Of a DNA stretch of 23,508 nt, positions 8,787 through 18,912 are shown piece by piece. The position numbers and the translations under genes are program-made. The DNA is from Gracilaria caudata. Lineage: Eukaryota; Rhodophyta; Florideophyceae; Gracilariales; Gracilariaceae. Numbering within the stretch: position 1 is the stretch's first letter; the number at the start of each line of letters is the position of its first letter. The notes under the pieces were generated by a model. The model was not told the origin of the DNA and ran no database searches. It worked only from the letters and a program-made list of their open reading frames with translations. The stretch lies in contig JASCIV010000346.1 in the NCBI GenBank assembly GCA_030374735.1, forward strand, positions 1 to 23,508. The letters are read 5' to 3'.

Positions 8787-10190
8787 ATGGTGAATGGAAC
8801 GCAGTGGTTAGCCAAATATTCCTGTTCACAACCTGGTGTGCAGCCGCCAAACGAATGGAGTGTACGCGGTTTCTACGACGACAAGTTTGAAGATCATTGG
8901 AACTTGAATCTTAGCGGAAACACGGTGTCGCTCATCACAGCCATTGCTACTTCCTTTTCGATCATATTATTCGTCGACATCGTTTTCCGAGTTAATGTTC
9001 GCGCCAAAAACGGTCGGCCTAGACCTGACGTGGTGCAGCGACGCCAAGTTCTGGATAACTTCTCCAATCCCATAAATCTGCTTTCAATTGTGATGAGAAG
9101 ATTCGCGACTCGTTCAACGAAGTCTGAAGATAGCCGCATCAAGAGCCCTCACCATGGGCTGTCAAGGTGGACATATGTTACTTTGGTTTTCATGGGCTGT
9201 TTGACTGTTTTGGTCGAGCTCATGTTCATCTTGCTTGCAACGAATCAAAACAAAGTGTTTGACCTTCGCCTTGATGCAGTTCCGATATTTGAGTTTGAAG
9301 ATCGAGGATGCGAATTCCTTCAACCGTCTGCGTTCGTCAATACTTGTGATCATATTCCTCTCACGGAGAAATCTGGATTCGATTCGCGGGCCACCATACA
9401 AATATGTTCTACAGCTACCGTTCATCCCTCAATTGCCTCTTCGCTTCCCAGCTCATCTTACTTTTTTATTTTGTTGACCGTCATGAATTATGGGGGTGTT
9501 CAAGTCACGATCATGGATAGAAACAGGGCATCCACTAAAGAGACACAAATGGGAATTTATGTCGAGCAGAGTAGGATGTTCTATACTGGGATGAAAGATT
9601 TGACACCTGAATCGTTGCTGTCTGCTTTACTAACGCGTTTGGAAAGAACAAATGTTACAGTTCTAACAAATTCTACGTCCGATGTGGGTGGGCGCTCTAA
9701 AACATTGGTAACGGTGGATGACCATTTACACCGGCAAAGTCTAATCAACATGGTTCTGAGGACACAAGGTACCAGTGGCATCCTTTCTCTGGTTCTTGTC
9801 GATGCAAGTAACGTAGACTTGCGAGAAACTCACCTATCGCTTTCAATTAGTGGTGAAGAAGATGATGATCAAAAACAATCTTACATGCGCAACTATTTCA
9901 ATGATGTAACGCATTCTATTATGTTTCCTACTGGGAAAGCACGTGGAGTATTTTCGCTCCGGGAAGAAATTCTCTTTCTTGACGAGGACCCGACGCCATT
10001 AGTGTACAGCAATAGACCGTGGATTGGTGTGGTGGTTAGCGTGATCATTTGTTGCGCTTTGTTGCTCATATGGGCTGTGGTTGCCGTACTCGGCATCGAA
10101 GGCAATGTTAACAATCTATTGGCATGGGAAAGGTTCTTCAAAGACAAGGAAATAACCAATGTCGAGGACATGGGAGAGAGGGGGATATGA
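8787..10190 (+). CDS. Three-TM membrane protein, tandem family copy 2 (unknown family)
   Basis: The start is the first ATG at 8787, giving 467 residues; the open frame reaches back to 8751 but only to a TTG. Layout matches copy 1: N-terminal SCSQPG (C13), TM1 at about 46-68, a basic loop (RVNVRAKNGRPRP, RRFATR), TM2 at about 128-151, a lumenal or extracellular domain with C175, C187 and C207 and N-x-S/T sites (NVT, NST), TM3 at about 413-434, and an acidic or mixed C-tail. The first 100 residues and the last 80 are the most similar to copies 1 and 3; the middle is the most diverged. The tail ends MGERGI because one extra G, compared with copy 1, brings an in-frame TGA. Function unknown. Confidence 0.85.
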   Translation: MVNGTQWLAKYSCSQPGVQPPNEWSVRGFYDDKFEDHWNLNLSGNTVSLITAIATSFSIILFVDIVFRVNVRAKNGRPRPDVVQRRQVLDNFSNPINLLSIVMRRFATRSTKSEDSRIKSPHHGLSRWTYVTLVFMGCLTVLVELMFILLATNQNKVFDLRLDAVPIFEFEDRGCEFLQPSAFVNTCDHIPLTEKSGFDSRATIQICSTATVHPSIASSLPSSSYFFILLTVMNYGGVQVTIMDRNRASTKETQMGIYVEQSRMFYTGMKDLTPESLLSALLTRLERTNVTVLTNSTSDVGGRSKTLVTVDDHLHRQSLINMVLRTQGTSGILSLVLVDASNVDLRETHLSLSISGEEDDDQKQSYMRNYFNDVTHSIMFPTGKARGVFSLREEILFLDEDPTPLVYSNRPWIGVVVSVIICCALLLIWAVVAVLGIEGNVNNLLAWERFFKDKEITNVEDMGERGI

Positions 10191-10728
10191 GTCACAACTG
10201 AACGTCCTCGAATCTCACATGAATTGGAATTGATGTACATGCGGGTGAAAGAGGTAGTGGAAATGATGGAGAACTGTGAAGATACGTGACTACTGTCTCG
10301 TCACGTTCGAAATCACAAGAGCTCCTATAAAAATAGTATTGATACCACAAGTATCGAATGTGTACGACGGCAGCTCATCTCAGGTATACCTTGCGGATCT
10401 TCTGCAGCTGCATTAGCGAGAGGACACTCCTACCTTTACATTATTCCTTTCCCGAGTACGAGCCATAAATGAAATCTTTTGTACAAGGGTACATTTTAAT
10501 CTACATCATCATCGCCGCTTACAACCATCTTCTCGGAGATCTTTGTCCGTGCGGATTCTAAGTGTTTTTCTCTGGTGTAGGAGACACTGGAACACATAAA
10601 GCTTTAATGAGAGCCGAATCTGAAAGGCACATCAATACTGTATCATATTCGATGGTCGTACCAGCAACATACTCTTTTATACAAATTCCCAAGCACATTA
10701 TTGATTGTCCATTCATCAGAAGCAACAC
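10191..10728 (+). repeat. 3' flank of copy 2, homologous to the flank of copy 1
   Basis: The sequence is collinear with 6721-7186, with small indels and a stretch (about 10250-10330) lacking an obvious partner. The best-conserved block is around 10509-10640 (CATCATCGCCGCTT through GAAAGGCAC). No frame is conserved between the copies. This is duplicated non-coding DNA, probably 3' UTR and beyond. The roughly 265 bases from its end to the start of copy 3 must contain the promoter of copy 3. Confidence 0.8.
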
Positions 10729-10993
10729 ATAATTATCTCCTGTTTACCAATAGCAAAACGAAAGTAACGCAAGCCCTGTGAAGGCTTTGTGCCAGGGAAT
10801 ACAGTGCTCGCAACATCTTGCGCAATAACCCCAATCTGCATACAAGTCAACACATCATCAACACATCATCATGATACCGCATATTCCACCAACGGGGACG
10901 GGAGAGTTTTCACCCCCACTTATGAATGTCGAAACCTCCATGGAACAACTCCCCCTCAATACCGTACTTTTCCAAGACCTGTGATTACTTGAG

Positions 10994-12406
10994 ATGCAGA
11001 GCGTGAGCATTTCGGAAACCCAAGCCTCGCAATGGACAGCCAAATATTCTTGTCCCCAACCTGGTGTGGAATCGTTTAACGAATGGAGTGTGCGCGGTTT
11101 CTACGACGACAAGTTTGATGATCCTTGGAACTTGAATCTTGGTGAGAACGTGGTGTCTCTCATCACAGCCATTGCCACTTCATTTTCGATCATTTTGTTC
11201 GTCGACATTGTGTTCCGAGTTCATGTGCGAGCCAAAAACTCTCGGGTGCGACCTGAAGTGGTGCAGCGACGCCAAGTTCTGGAAGACTTCTCCAACCCCA
11301 TAAATCTGCCTTCGCTCGTCTTTAGAAGAATCACGCCGAATCGGTCCGCTGAGTCTGAAGGTAGCGCTATCTGGAGCCCTTATCATGGACTCTCAAGGTG
11401 GACGTACGGGAACTTGATTTTTATGGGCGTTTTAATTGTTTTGATTGAGTACCTGTTCATCTTCCTTGCAACGAATCAAACCAAAGCCTATGACATTCGA
11501 ATTGATGCAGTTCCGATATTTGAGTTCGAAGATCGAGGCTGCGAGATCCTCGACCCGCCTGATGCCCAAAGTTGTGATTACGTTCCTCTCACGGAAAAGG
11601 CGGGATTCGATTCGCGGGCCTCCATACAAATATGCTCTGCAAATCTCGTTTATGCCACCGAAAAGTCTTCGCTTAACGACTCATTTTACTTTTATCTCGA
11701 GTTCAACGTGTTGAATGTTGACGGCGTTCAGGTCACAATAAGGCATAGTAACACGACAGTGACCCAGACAACACGAATGGGAGTTTATCTCGAGCAGAAT
11801 AGGAAATTTTATATTGGGATGCAAGACGTGAGGCCGGAACCGTTGATATCTGCTTTGCTAAAGCGTTTGGAAAGAACTAATGTTACTGTTCTAGCAAATT
11901 CTACGACCTATTTTGTTTCGCACTCTGAAACATCGGGATCGTTCGATCAACTTTTGCTACAGCGAAGCGTAAGCAACCTATCTTTGAGGACACAACAGCT
12001 CAATGGTACCGTTGTTTCAATTCTGGTCGATGCAAGTGAGGTAGACTTGCGAGAAACTTTCCAATCGCATCACATTACTGGCAAGGAAGATGAAAATGAA
12101 AAAATTGTGAACATGTTGCTCTATTTGTCACGTGTAATGAATTCCATTATGTTTCCTACGGGGAGAGGACGAGGAATTTTTTCTGTTGGAGGCGAAAGTA
12201 TCTTTCTGGACGAGGACACGACACCAGTAGTTTACTACAATAGACCTTGGATTGGAGTGGTGGCTAGCTTGATCATTTGTTGCACGTTGTTGCTCACATG
12301 GATTGTTTTCGCTGCGCTCGGCCTCGAAGGCGATGTTGAATCTCAGTTGGCATGGGAAAATTTCTTTAAGGACACAGAAGTATCAAATACTGACGACTTG
12401 GAATAA
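10994..12406 (+). CDS. Three-TM membrane protein, tandem family copy 3 (unknown family)
   Basis: The protein has 470 residues from the ATG at 10994. Topology matches the other copies: SCPQPG motif with C20; TM1 at about 53-75; basic loop (RVHVRAKNSRVRPE, RRITPNR); TM2 at about 137-160; ectodomain with C183, C194 and C214; TM3 at about 419-442. Candidate N-glycosylation sites are dense (NTT, NVT, NST, NLS, NGT). N- and C-terminal blocks are near-identical to copy 2 (for example SFSIILFVDIVFRV and WIGVVASLIICC). The stretch around residues 218-260 and 305-345 differs strongly. The C-terminus (NTDDLE) lacks the RGG or RGI ending of the other two. The stop codon overlaps an AATAAA hexamer, which may be coincidence. 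Confidence 0.85.
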   Translation: MQSVSISETQASQWTAKYSCPQPGVESFNEWSVRGFYDDKFDDPWNLNLGENVVSLITAIATSFSIILFVDIVFRVHVRAKNSRVRPEVVQRRQVLEDFSNPINLPSLVFRRITPNRSAESEGSAIWSPYHGLSRWTYGNLIFMGVLIVLIEYLFIFLATNQTKAYDIRIDAVPIFEFEDRGCEILDPPDAQSCDYVPLTEKAGFDSRASIQICSANLVYATEKSSLNDSFYFYLEFNVLNVDGVQVTIRHSNTTVTQTTRMGVYLEQNRKFYIGMQDVRPEPLISALLKRLERTNVTVLANSTTYFVSHSETSGSFDQLLLQRSVSNLSLRTQQLNGTVVSILVDASEVDLRETFQSHHITGKEDENEKIVNMLLYLSRVMNSIMFPTGRGRGIFSVGGESIFLDEDTTPVVYYNRPWIGVVASLIICCTLLLTWIVFAALGLEGDVESQLAWENFFKDTEVSNTDDLE

Positions 12407-14908
12407 AATGGTGGCGAGTTACATTTGAGTGTCTCTGAGTTTAGCACGGCTTAGGATTCTGATCTATACCGGCGAACACGACTTTAATAGTATGCTAAAG
12501 AAAAGCGAGAGGCGACTGCGAATCGAATGTTCAGCTCCAACTCAGGAGGACTTTGTCTAATTCTTGCTGTCCGATGAGCGAGGGGGTCCGAGCTCGTATG
12601 GGGGATCAGCGTTTTATCAAAATTCACCTGTATGTACTTATGCTAGATCGATTGATTTATGACTTGAATGATAGAGAACTGCGCTCAATGTGCTTCAAAG
12701 CAGCTCTGGTCACGATGCTTCCCAGTGTTTCTTGAGGCTTGAGAGTCCTCAAGAGAACTTGTAAGCGTTGATTGTAAATCAAACGTTGTACCTAAAAGCT
12801 AGGGCTGTCAACTCCTGTGGATGACTATATGACAAATACCAGTACCTGGAGCATAGATTCCCGGAACTGTACTTGCTTTCTCTCAAAGTGCCATCAGTGC
12901 GGGCTGCCACCCACTCCCATATCTTCTTCATCGAATTCAAAAATAAAACTTCAAATACAAACAGAATTTAACCCTCGTTTGATAACAATCGTCCACAAAA
13001 CACTACGAAACTGCGCTCAGAACGTTTTGGTGCTCAGTTCGGTTATATCTCGAAGATGAAGGCTTCGTGATATGTCCCATAGGCCATCAAAAGTGTGGGG
13101 GTCTCTTTTTCAGAACCAGCTATGCACTGTTTTTCTCACTGTGTGCAGAACTGGACTCACGCGTGCAGTTTATGATGGGTCAGCAGTGACATGTAAAGGA
13201 CAAGATGATGGTTTTGTTGGCCTTTGCAGTGAAGGGAAAGAGATCGATTTCTTCACTTACAGCACGAACTGACCATTCCACACAGACTTCCAGACGAAAG
13301 GCACGCCGCTTTCATTTGCAGAAGTTACTTCGGCACGTATTCGAAAAGTTGTTCAAAGGCACACAAAAGGATCAAATTTATTCATAAGTGCAGTGACATA
13401 TCACGTCGTGTACAGATGCTCAGCAACCTTAGAACATTGTACGAGTGCATCAGTACTCGAGCAGTTTTTATGATATCTGCTTCACTGACGCTGGTTAACA
13501 AAATAGCAACTGAGAGCGCTCACATGGCTCACAAGCCACCGGGCTCGTTTCTTGCCAATCTGATCTACCTTCGATGGTCGCACCTCCACGACAAATTGGA
13601 AAGACATTGATGTAGTCGTTCATACACGGCCACCTGCACCGTTTTCAGCAACAGGTACGTAGAGACGATTGACGTTGTGACTCTGTCGGCATCTCTTTTC
13701 TTGGCTAAACCTCCCATGATCCACCGAGAGCCTCCTCGGCTCCCGGTGGATCTCGCCGCAAGGCGCGCGATTGCCTACACAAATTCCAGCAAAGAAGGGA
13801 AAGCCGCCGCACAACCTTACACTACCTCCGCGCTTACAGCTCGTGAGAGCATATGCAGCGTTCGCCGCTCAGGGTGCGTGGCGCATCCCGCGTCTTCATG
13901 TCCACGCGTGGCAATGGAACTTCCAATGCACGTATATGAGGCAAGGCCCGCAGTAAGGTTATGCACGTATGGTGTGGCTTTCACACCAAACCATTGTACA
14001 AATAGGGCAACATAATATGCAAATTATGCTTTGATTGAGAAGGTACGGATCAGTGTTCGTTTGCTACAAGTATGTTCGTACGCTCAGCCTCCCGTGCGAC
14101 ACTACTTTGCTCCTCAGCACCGTTTGGAATAGGCCGGGAAGCCGGACTGCGTTGACTTCGATTCTGGTCCTTCCTTGTAGGGCATTCTTTTCCGTGACAG
14201 ATCTCGACAGGAAGAGCGGTGCGTAATCTTAATTCTCCGGAAACCTACCACCGAATATAGTACATGACGAGAACAATTGTGCTTCTGTGATTCGTTTAAA
14301 GCATTAACAGCAGCGCTGTTGGGCAAACACAAAGCCCGTAGTAAAAATTTTGACGATGAATGTGTGTCGAGATAAATGGATCACGAGGACAATTATTTTT
14401 GGCTCGTCTTGAGACCAAAGCCGCTCATGTGAGGGAATGTTTGATTGTGATGTTTGTAAAACGACGCTGAGAGCGGTGCGGCGAATGACACAAACCGAGG
14501 GAGAATGGCAAAGACGGAGAAAACGAGTACCTTCCGCTGTGGTGACTCGCTGTGGTGCATCTGCTCTGTTGCGGGAGCGTGCGCCATCCTCATTGTCACT
14601 TTTCGACCCTTGTCTACAACGATAACACAAACGCAGTTGCGATACGTCAAAAACTAGCCCATGAGTCCACTTCGCGGGATCCGTACTGAAATCTCCACAG
14701 TTTGTATGCGAGCTTTCCACCAGAGCAACAGAGAAGTTATTTGCCAATTGATCTCAAGGCAGTATATCTGCTCATGTGATCAAATCGACTCCTGCATCGC
14801 GAAACCTCAGTATGATGGCAAACTTCGCTTTCTATTAAAGCTGTAGTCACTCATTGTTCTACACCGCCTTATTCTTTCCACATTCTCTGCAGCTCTTGTT
14901 TTGCAACA
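12407..14908. other. 2.5-kb region without a supported gene
   Basis: The first about 200 bases carry a weak remnant of the 3' flank shared by the tandem copies. After that I find only short frames (at most about 147 codons, minus strand 14304-14747) with no domain, no credible hydrophobicity pattern and heavy overlap with frames on the other strand. One hairpin is described separately (13718-13752). I found no tRNA-like A and B boxes. A TTATTCTTTCC...CTCTGCAG tract at about 14870-14891 resembles a splice acceptor just before the next gene, so an upstream 5' exon of that gene is possible. Confidence 0.5.
13718..13752. repeat. Inverted repeat able to form a 13-bp stem with 9-nt loop
   Basis: GATCCACCGAGAG (13718-13730) pairs with CTCCCGGTGGATC (13740-13752) with one mismatch. 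They are separated by the 9-nt loop CCTCCTCGG. It is GC-rich in an otherwise mixed region. No T-tract follows, and no frame uses it. It could be an RNA hairpin or the relic of a palindromic element; I cannot tell which. Confidence 0.75.
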
Positions 14909-15358
14909 ATGGACTCGCCGATTCTCCCCTCCACCCAAAACCCTGTTCCCGAAGTTTATCGTCCTCAGTCTGGCTCACTTTGGAAACAAGCCAGCTTGCG
15001 CAATGCTCTCATTGCTGTGGCAGTCGTTGTGGTGTGCGCCGTTGTGTTGTCGCGTCGATCGTGGAACGTAGTGGGCGGATCCTTTGTGATGTGGATGGGC
15101 CCGCAACGGGTTGGCTCCCAAGCAATGTTGAGCAAGCAAGTTGGGAGAGCATCACCGGTTTCGCTCATGGACCAACCGTTTGGGAACCGCGGTCGCTTTG
15201 GTGCGGGAATGTGCCCACCCGACTTTCATCTGGTGTGCTGCGATTCTAAATTCGGCTACATTTCCCTTGACCACCCATGCATCTGCGATGCCATAGACGG
15301 CAAAGTGACAAGCATTTTTCATTGTTTGCACCACGTCCGTCAGAATGGGCGTGCCTAA
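14909..15358 (+). CDS. Small single-TM, Cys-rich hypothetical protein
   Basis: This 149-residue frame starts in a good context (CAACAATGG). Residues 1-30 are polar and Pro-rich. A single hydrophobic span (ALIAVAVVVVCAVVL, about 33-47) is followed by RR. The last 50 residues hold six cysteines (C102, C110, C111, C124, C126, C139) in a pattern like C-x7-CC-x12-C-x-C-x12-C, which could bind metal or form disulphides. I recognise no family. It is called because start context, an ordered membrane span and a compact Cys module occur together, but chance cannot be excluded. It has no obvious partner among its neighbours. Confidence 0.5.
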   Translation: MDSPILPSTQNPVPEVYRPQSGSLWKQASLRNALIAVAVVVVCAVVLSRRSWNVVGGSFVMWMGPQRVGSQAMLSKQVGRASPVSLMDQPFGNRGRFGAGMCPPDFHLVCCDSKFGYISLDHPCICDAIDGKVTSIFHCLHHVRQNGRA

Positions 15359-16476
15359 TGAGAACGCCTCCTGAATGCTGCTTGATTGCACACTTCAGCT
15401 GCAATAAGGTTCCAATATCGAAATAGATGTGCAAGAGACTTACAATAATCTCATTTGAAATTATTGCTTTTCATAAACAGCAATAATATTTTATTCTTAA
15501 CATCCAAAAAGTTTTTCGAAAAATGATACGAAAAGCACAAAACTTCACCAATCATGCATCCCTGAGCATCGTCCTGGGATTTAAAGCAGCACAGTGAGTC
15601 CCTAAAACAGCAAACGGTTGTGAACAGAAAGTGGCTTTGTGCTTTAGGCACAGTGTATTTTCCCAACACTGCCTGGGCAAAGCAGCCTGACGGACAAGAT
15701 TTTCAAATCGTTTCTAGTGACGTCGAATGACCTATGCGCTATAATTGCATTGAAAGAGACTGATATATGCACGAGAATTTTTGTCATATTTATTTGACCA
15801 TAAAAAAGCTCATTGAAGTTATTATATCACTTTATTTTCTGGAAGATAACATAGTCCAAAGAAATAGACACTTTTTTCTTTGAATCTCAATGGTTAGAAA
15901 AATCGGCATGATGTAAACTCCGTATGTAGAGTGTTAGATTGCTATCAAGGTTTACATCTAAATCTGAAACCAATAAAAGTACAATATAGAACTAAATCGA
16001 ATACACATTGCAATCTAAAACGAAACTGCAATATAAATTGCAATATGTCAAGTATCTTGCAATATGGAATATATATTGCATATTGCAATATATTCCAATA
16101 GCAATATATTGGACGATAGCCGTGATAGAATCTCCGTCGGAGGCTCGACTTTTGTAGTTCTAAGCCCACATCTTTTAGACCCCAGATGATGAGATTCTGC
16201 GTGTTGTAAGCCTCGCTTCAGTTCTATAACAATCGGCTGAGCAGACTCTCGAAGATGTACGACAAACGTGAGAGCTGCCGGAGCATTACAGCTTTGTTGG
16301 AGATTGTGCACACGATGTGTTCGCAGAATGTGTGCGAAGGAAACAGATGAGCAAAAAGTGGTGAATACTCAAAGAAGGCACTAGCTCGATGGAGTGGACG
16401 TGTGCAGAGATCAGACAGAGCGACAAAGGTTGGATCCGGTTTGCTCTGTCAACAACACAAGTCATTCGATTGCTCA
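15359..16476. other. AT-rich stretch without a gene
   Basis: About 1.1 kb between the small membrane protein and the hAT element. It is markedly AT-rich from about 15440 to 16130, then returns to ordinary composition. It holds an array of GCAATAT words (16026-16112). Short minus-strand frames here lack any domain signal. The 3' UTR of the upstream gene lies at its left end. Confidence 0.5.
16026..16112. repeat. Cluster of GCAATAT words
   Basis: The heptamer GCAATAT occurs five times in 85 bases (first at 16028), mixed with near matches such as GCATATT and the self-complementary CAATATATTG type. Spacing is irregular, so this is not a simple microsatellite. Several copies can pair with each other as ATATTGC.../GCAATAT inverted repeats. 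Confidence 0.7.
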
Positions 16477-16511
16477 CTAGAGGTCCCGAGAATACTATTT
16501 AAATAGTATTC
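16477..16511 (+). repeat. hAT left terminal inverted repeat with internal palindrome
   Basis: Begins CTAGAGGTCCCGAGAATAC. Bases 16490-16511 form a perfect 22-bp palindrome whose half is GAATACTATTT. The same half-site (GAATACTATTT) recurs at the right end, at about 18328-18338. Confidence 0.7.
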
Positions 16512-16591
16512 ATGCTCTCCTGCGCCGCAGATACCTTATTCATTACAAACGAAGGAGAAAAATAAATAATTCGAATAATTTACTTGTATTT

Positions 16592-18117
16592 CTATCTGGC
16601 AGAACGCATCACTTTGTCAACGTCAGCGACATGCCAAAGCTCCTGATTGGAGTGAAGGAACAACTGATTCTCAAAGTTTGTAGGCAGCATCGATCGCCGA
16701 CGTCCAGAACGCACGTGACCAGCCTTTGAGAAAAAGCGTTCACACGCATTCGACGTTGGCACAACAAACCGAAAATCCATGTAAGAAACATTACTACCTG
16801 TAGCCAGACGCTGGCGTTTGAAAGCACGCTGTGCTAGCGATAACGATACATCAGTAGCAGACTCAGTACTTCGTTCTGCTGACGCAGTCAACTTCTCAAG
16901 CACGACTGTATGCGCTAATGTAAGCTCCGATAGCTGATTTCTTTGAAGTAAAACCACACCTGACTCAAACAGAAAGTCATGAACGATGTCCGAATCAGCC
17001 GCCAACCGTTCATGTAAGGACGGAAAATCGCGTATAGTTTCATCGAATAAAGCTCGCACGTCCGCAATTGTAGTACCCTCCCTGAGTAAGTCGAGACTAA
17101 CCGACTGTAACTCCTTAAAACGTTTGTAAATTTCCTCAATCTTCCTGTGTTCCGACACGTTTGGCGTTAATTCGTCAACTTCACTACATTCGAGATTGCC
17201 CAGTAACGGATATAAATCTAAATACCTTGACAACATGAGATACGTAGAACCCCATCTAGTAGGACAGTCCAGTTTAGCCTTCAAATGCGTGAGTGATCTG
17301 AGCTTCGCAGCAATAAGTAAGGTTCTCAGCTTCATCATTAGCTTATGTACCTTCTCAATCACCTCACACTCTTTGCTAATTTCATCTTGCACAGCAAGAT
17401 TAAATCTGTGGCTGGCGCAACCCACAAGAGGGACACATGCCCTGTTTGAAATAGCTTTGTTCACAGCACAGTTATCTCCGATAATAGCCACTACATTGGT
17501 CCAAGACTTTTTGTAGAGATCTAGAATAAACGAAAGAAAAAAGTAGTGCTGCTCAGCAGAAAGACTCTGTTCGTCTCCCATCGGTGATACAGTTAGTAAA
17601 ACTCTCGTATATCCAAACTCATTCTTGGCGGGATAGGTTGCAAATACAGCAACATAGTGCGTGTCACCATTAGTCCATCCATCAAACACGAGCCCAATTT
17701 TGTCAGGGAGACCGCTTGTTATTTTTTCTACGACGCATTTCACCACCTTCTGGATATATTTTTTAATGTGTCAATGCTGATGCATCTTAGTGCGGAGTGC
17801 CTTCTGACAACAGGGTTGGTTACATAGCTGTATGGAAATAGGTTTTTGACAACAAGTTTCATCCATCCAAAGACATTAATGCTTTCTGGTGTGTGCTGAT
17901 AAATGTCTAAAACGGTAGAAATTTCTCGTTTTTGTAGCTTCATGAGGTCTTGTGGGTGCTTCTGATGGATATGAGTCATTAGATTGGTAAAACCACTGCG
18001 GTTTTTGGTACGCTTTGTGCCGCATTTGCACTTATATATCTTGCTGTTTGGTCCTTCAGCCGTAAAGAAATGCGCGGTAATTTCTTTGTTTGAGAGACTT
18101 TGCTGTGGCGGTGGCAT
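16592..18117 (-). pseudogene. hAT transposase, reading frame split by a -1 shift
   Basis: Two overlapping minus-strand frames together make one hAT transposase. The upstream frame (18117-17740, 125 residues) has an ATG start and a BED-like zinc finger: C30, C32, then H49, H51 and H54. The downstream frame (17746-16592) has no ATG at its head. It carries the RNase H-like core: LVFDGWT, IIGDNCAVN, CASHRFNLAV, CPTRWGS, and the C-terminal hAT dimerisation region NACERFFSKAGHVRSGRRRSML. Continuity of the protein is regained by a -1 shift in the six-A run at 17759-17764. The simplest reading is a one-base deletion that killed this copy. A programmed -1 frameshift is an alternative, since the zero-frame bases read A AAA AAT. 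The rest of the frame has no stop codons, so decay is slight. Confidence 0.85.
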
Positions 18118-18343
18118 TGTTGACTACGATCGTATGATGACGCACAAGTGTGGCTAGGATCGTAGAAGCGATCTGTCAACGTCTTGTCTCAAGAGGCTTC
18201 ATACAGTCACGTATCTGTATCAGCAGATCACACTACCACGCCGTCAAAAGTTCAACCGAAATATTTGAACTTATTTCGGATTTGGAATAAATTATTCCTC
18301 CGTTTAATCCGCACAGAATAAATTATTGAATACTATTTATTTT

Positions 18344-18381
18344 GAATTATTCAAATAGAATGTATTTCTCGGTACCTCTAG
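18344..18381 (-). repeat. hAT right terminal inverted repeat
   Basis: Read on the minus strand it begins CTAGAGGTACCGAGAAATAC and matches the left end with one substitution over the first 16 bases, then with small indels. It lies about 230 bases upstream of the transposase ATG, leaving room for the promoter. Confidence 0.7.
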
Positions 18382-18912
18382 TTCGTGGCTCTTCAATTCA
18401 CAAACTGTTACTGAGAAAAGTCTGCATTTGCGCGCCATCATGTAATTGGCACCTTACAGAAAGGAGAACAAGGGCTCGCTGTGGTCCGATGGTCCACGAT
18501 ATCGGTGATTTACCACCTCAAACCCTGGGGTCCAAGGGTTGTCACCGCGCAGTATCATATGAACTGCTTCGCAACAGGCTCAACGAACGGTTGTGAAAGA
18601 GGAATAACCTTAGTTACTTGCACAGCCTCTGTTGCTGAGTGCGGAGTTTGCTGATGGTAATAGATGGAGAACGAAGAATTTACTGCTGTTGAGAAGGCCT
18701 GGAATGTGAAACATCTTCTGCCCCGACTGCCCGACTGCCCGTGGGAAGCTGTAATTTGAACCTATGGTTCAATAATTAAAACTGATACATGTTATTTAGT
18801 ACGGAGCCACCTTCAAATTCGAATCGCACACTGCTCCACCTCCGTCGCGCCATTCCTCATTCACAATCACGCACCCACACTTCCCCACCAAGTGTCATCT
18901 ACCGTCGCCAAA
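18382..18912. other. Upstream region of the nucleoporin gene
   Basis: About 530 bases between the hAT end and the nucleoporin start. The last 100 bases are C-rich and purine-poor (CACCTCCGTCGCGCC, CCCACACTTCCCCACC), typical of a 5' UTR or promoter. A small duplicated word (GACTGCCC twice) lies near 18726. No gene seen. Confidence 0.45.

Larger units (their letters stand above)
16477..18381 (-). mobile_element. hAT-type DNA transposon, about 1.9 kb
   Basis: A transposase coding region lies between imperfect terminal inverted repeats. Left end 16477-16511 and right end 18344-18381 share CTAGAGGT-x-CCGAGAA with one mismatch. The match then continues loosely through a TATTTxAATAxTATTC-like stretch. 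AT-rich GAATAATT and GAATAAATTATT words recur just inside both ends, as subterminal transposase-binding motifs often do. I could not find a matching 8-bp target duplication. Either the ends are a few bases off or the duplication has decayed. Confidence 0.7.

Noticed and set aside
14304..14747. 147-codon minus-strand frame
   Set aside because: No recognisable domain, poor start context, overlapping frames of similar length on both strands, composition like non-coding DNA.
16469..18389. 8-bp target-site duplication around the hAT element
   Set aside because: The bases beside the terminal repeats (CTCACTAG on the left, CTAGTTCG on the right) share only a palindromic CTAG, not a true direct repeat.
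18470..18560. Possible tRNA-like fold
   Set aside because: No matching A box, B box and acceptor stem in the right spacing; I found no tRNA anywhere in the window.
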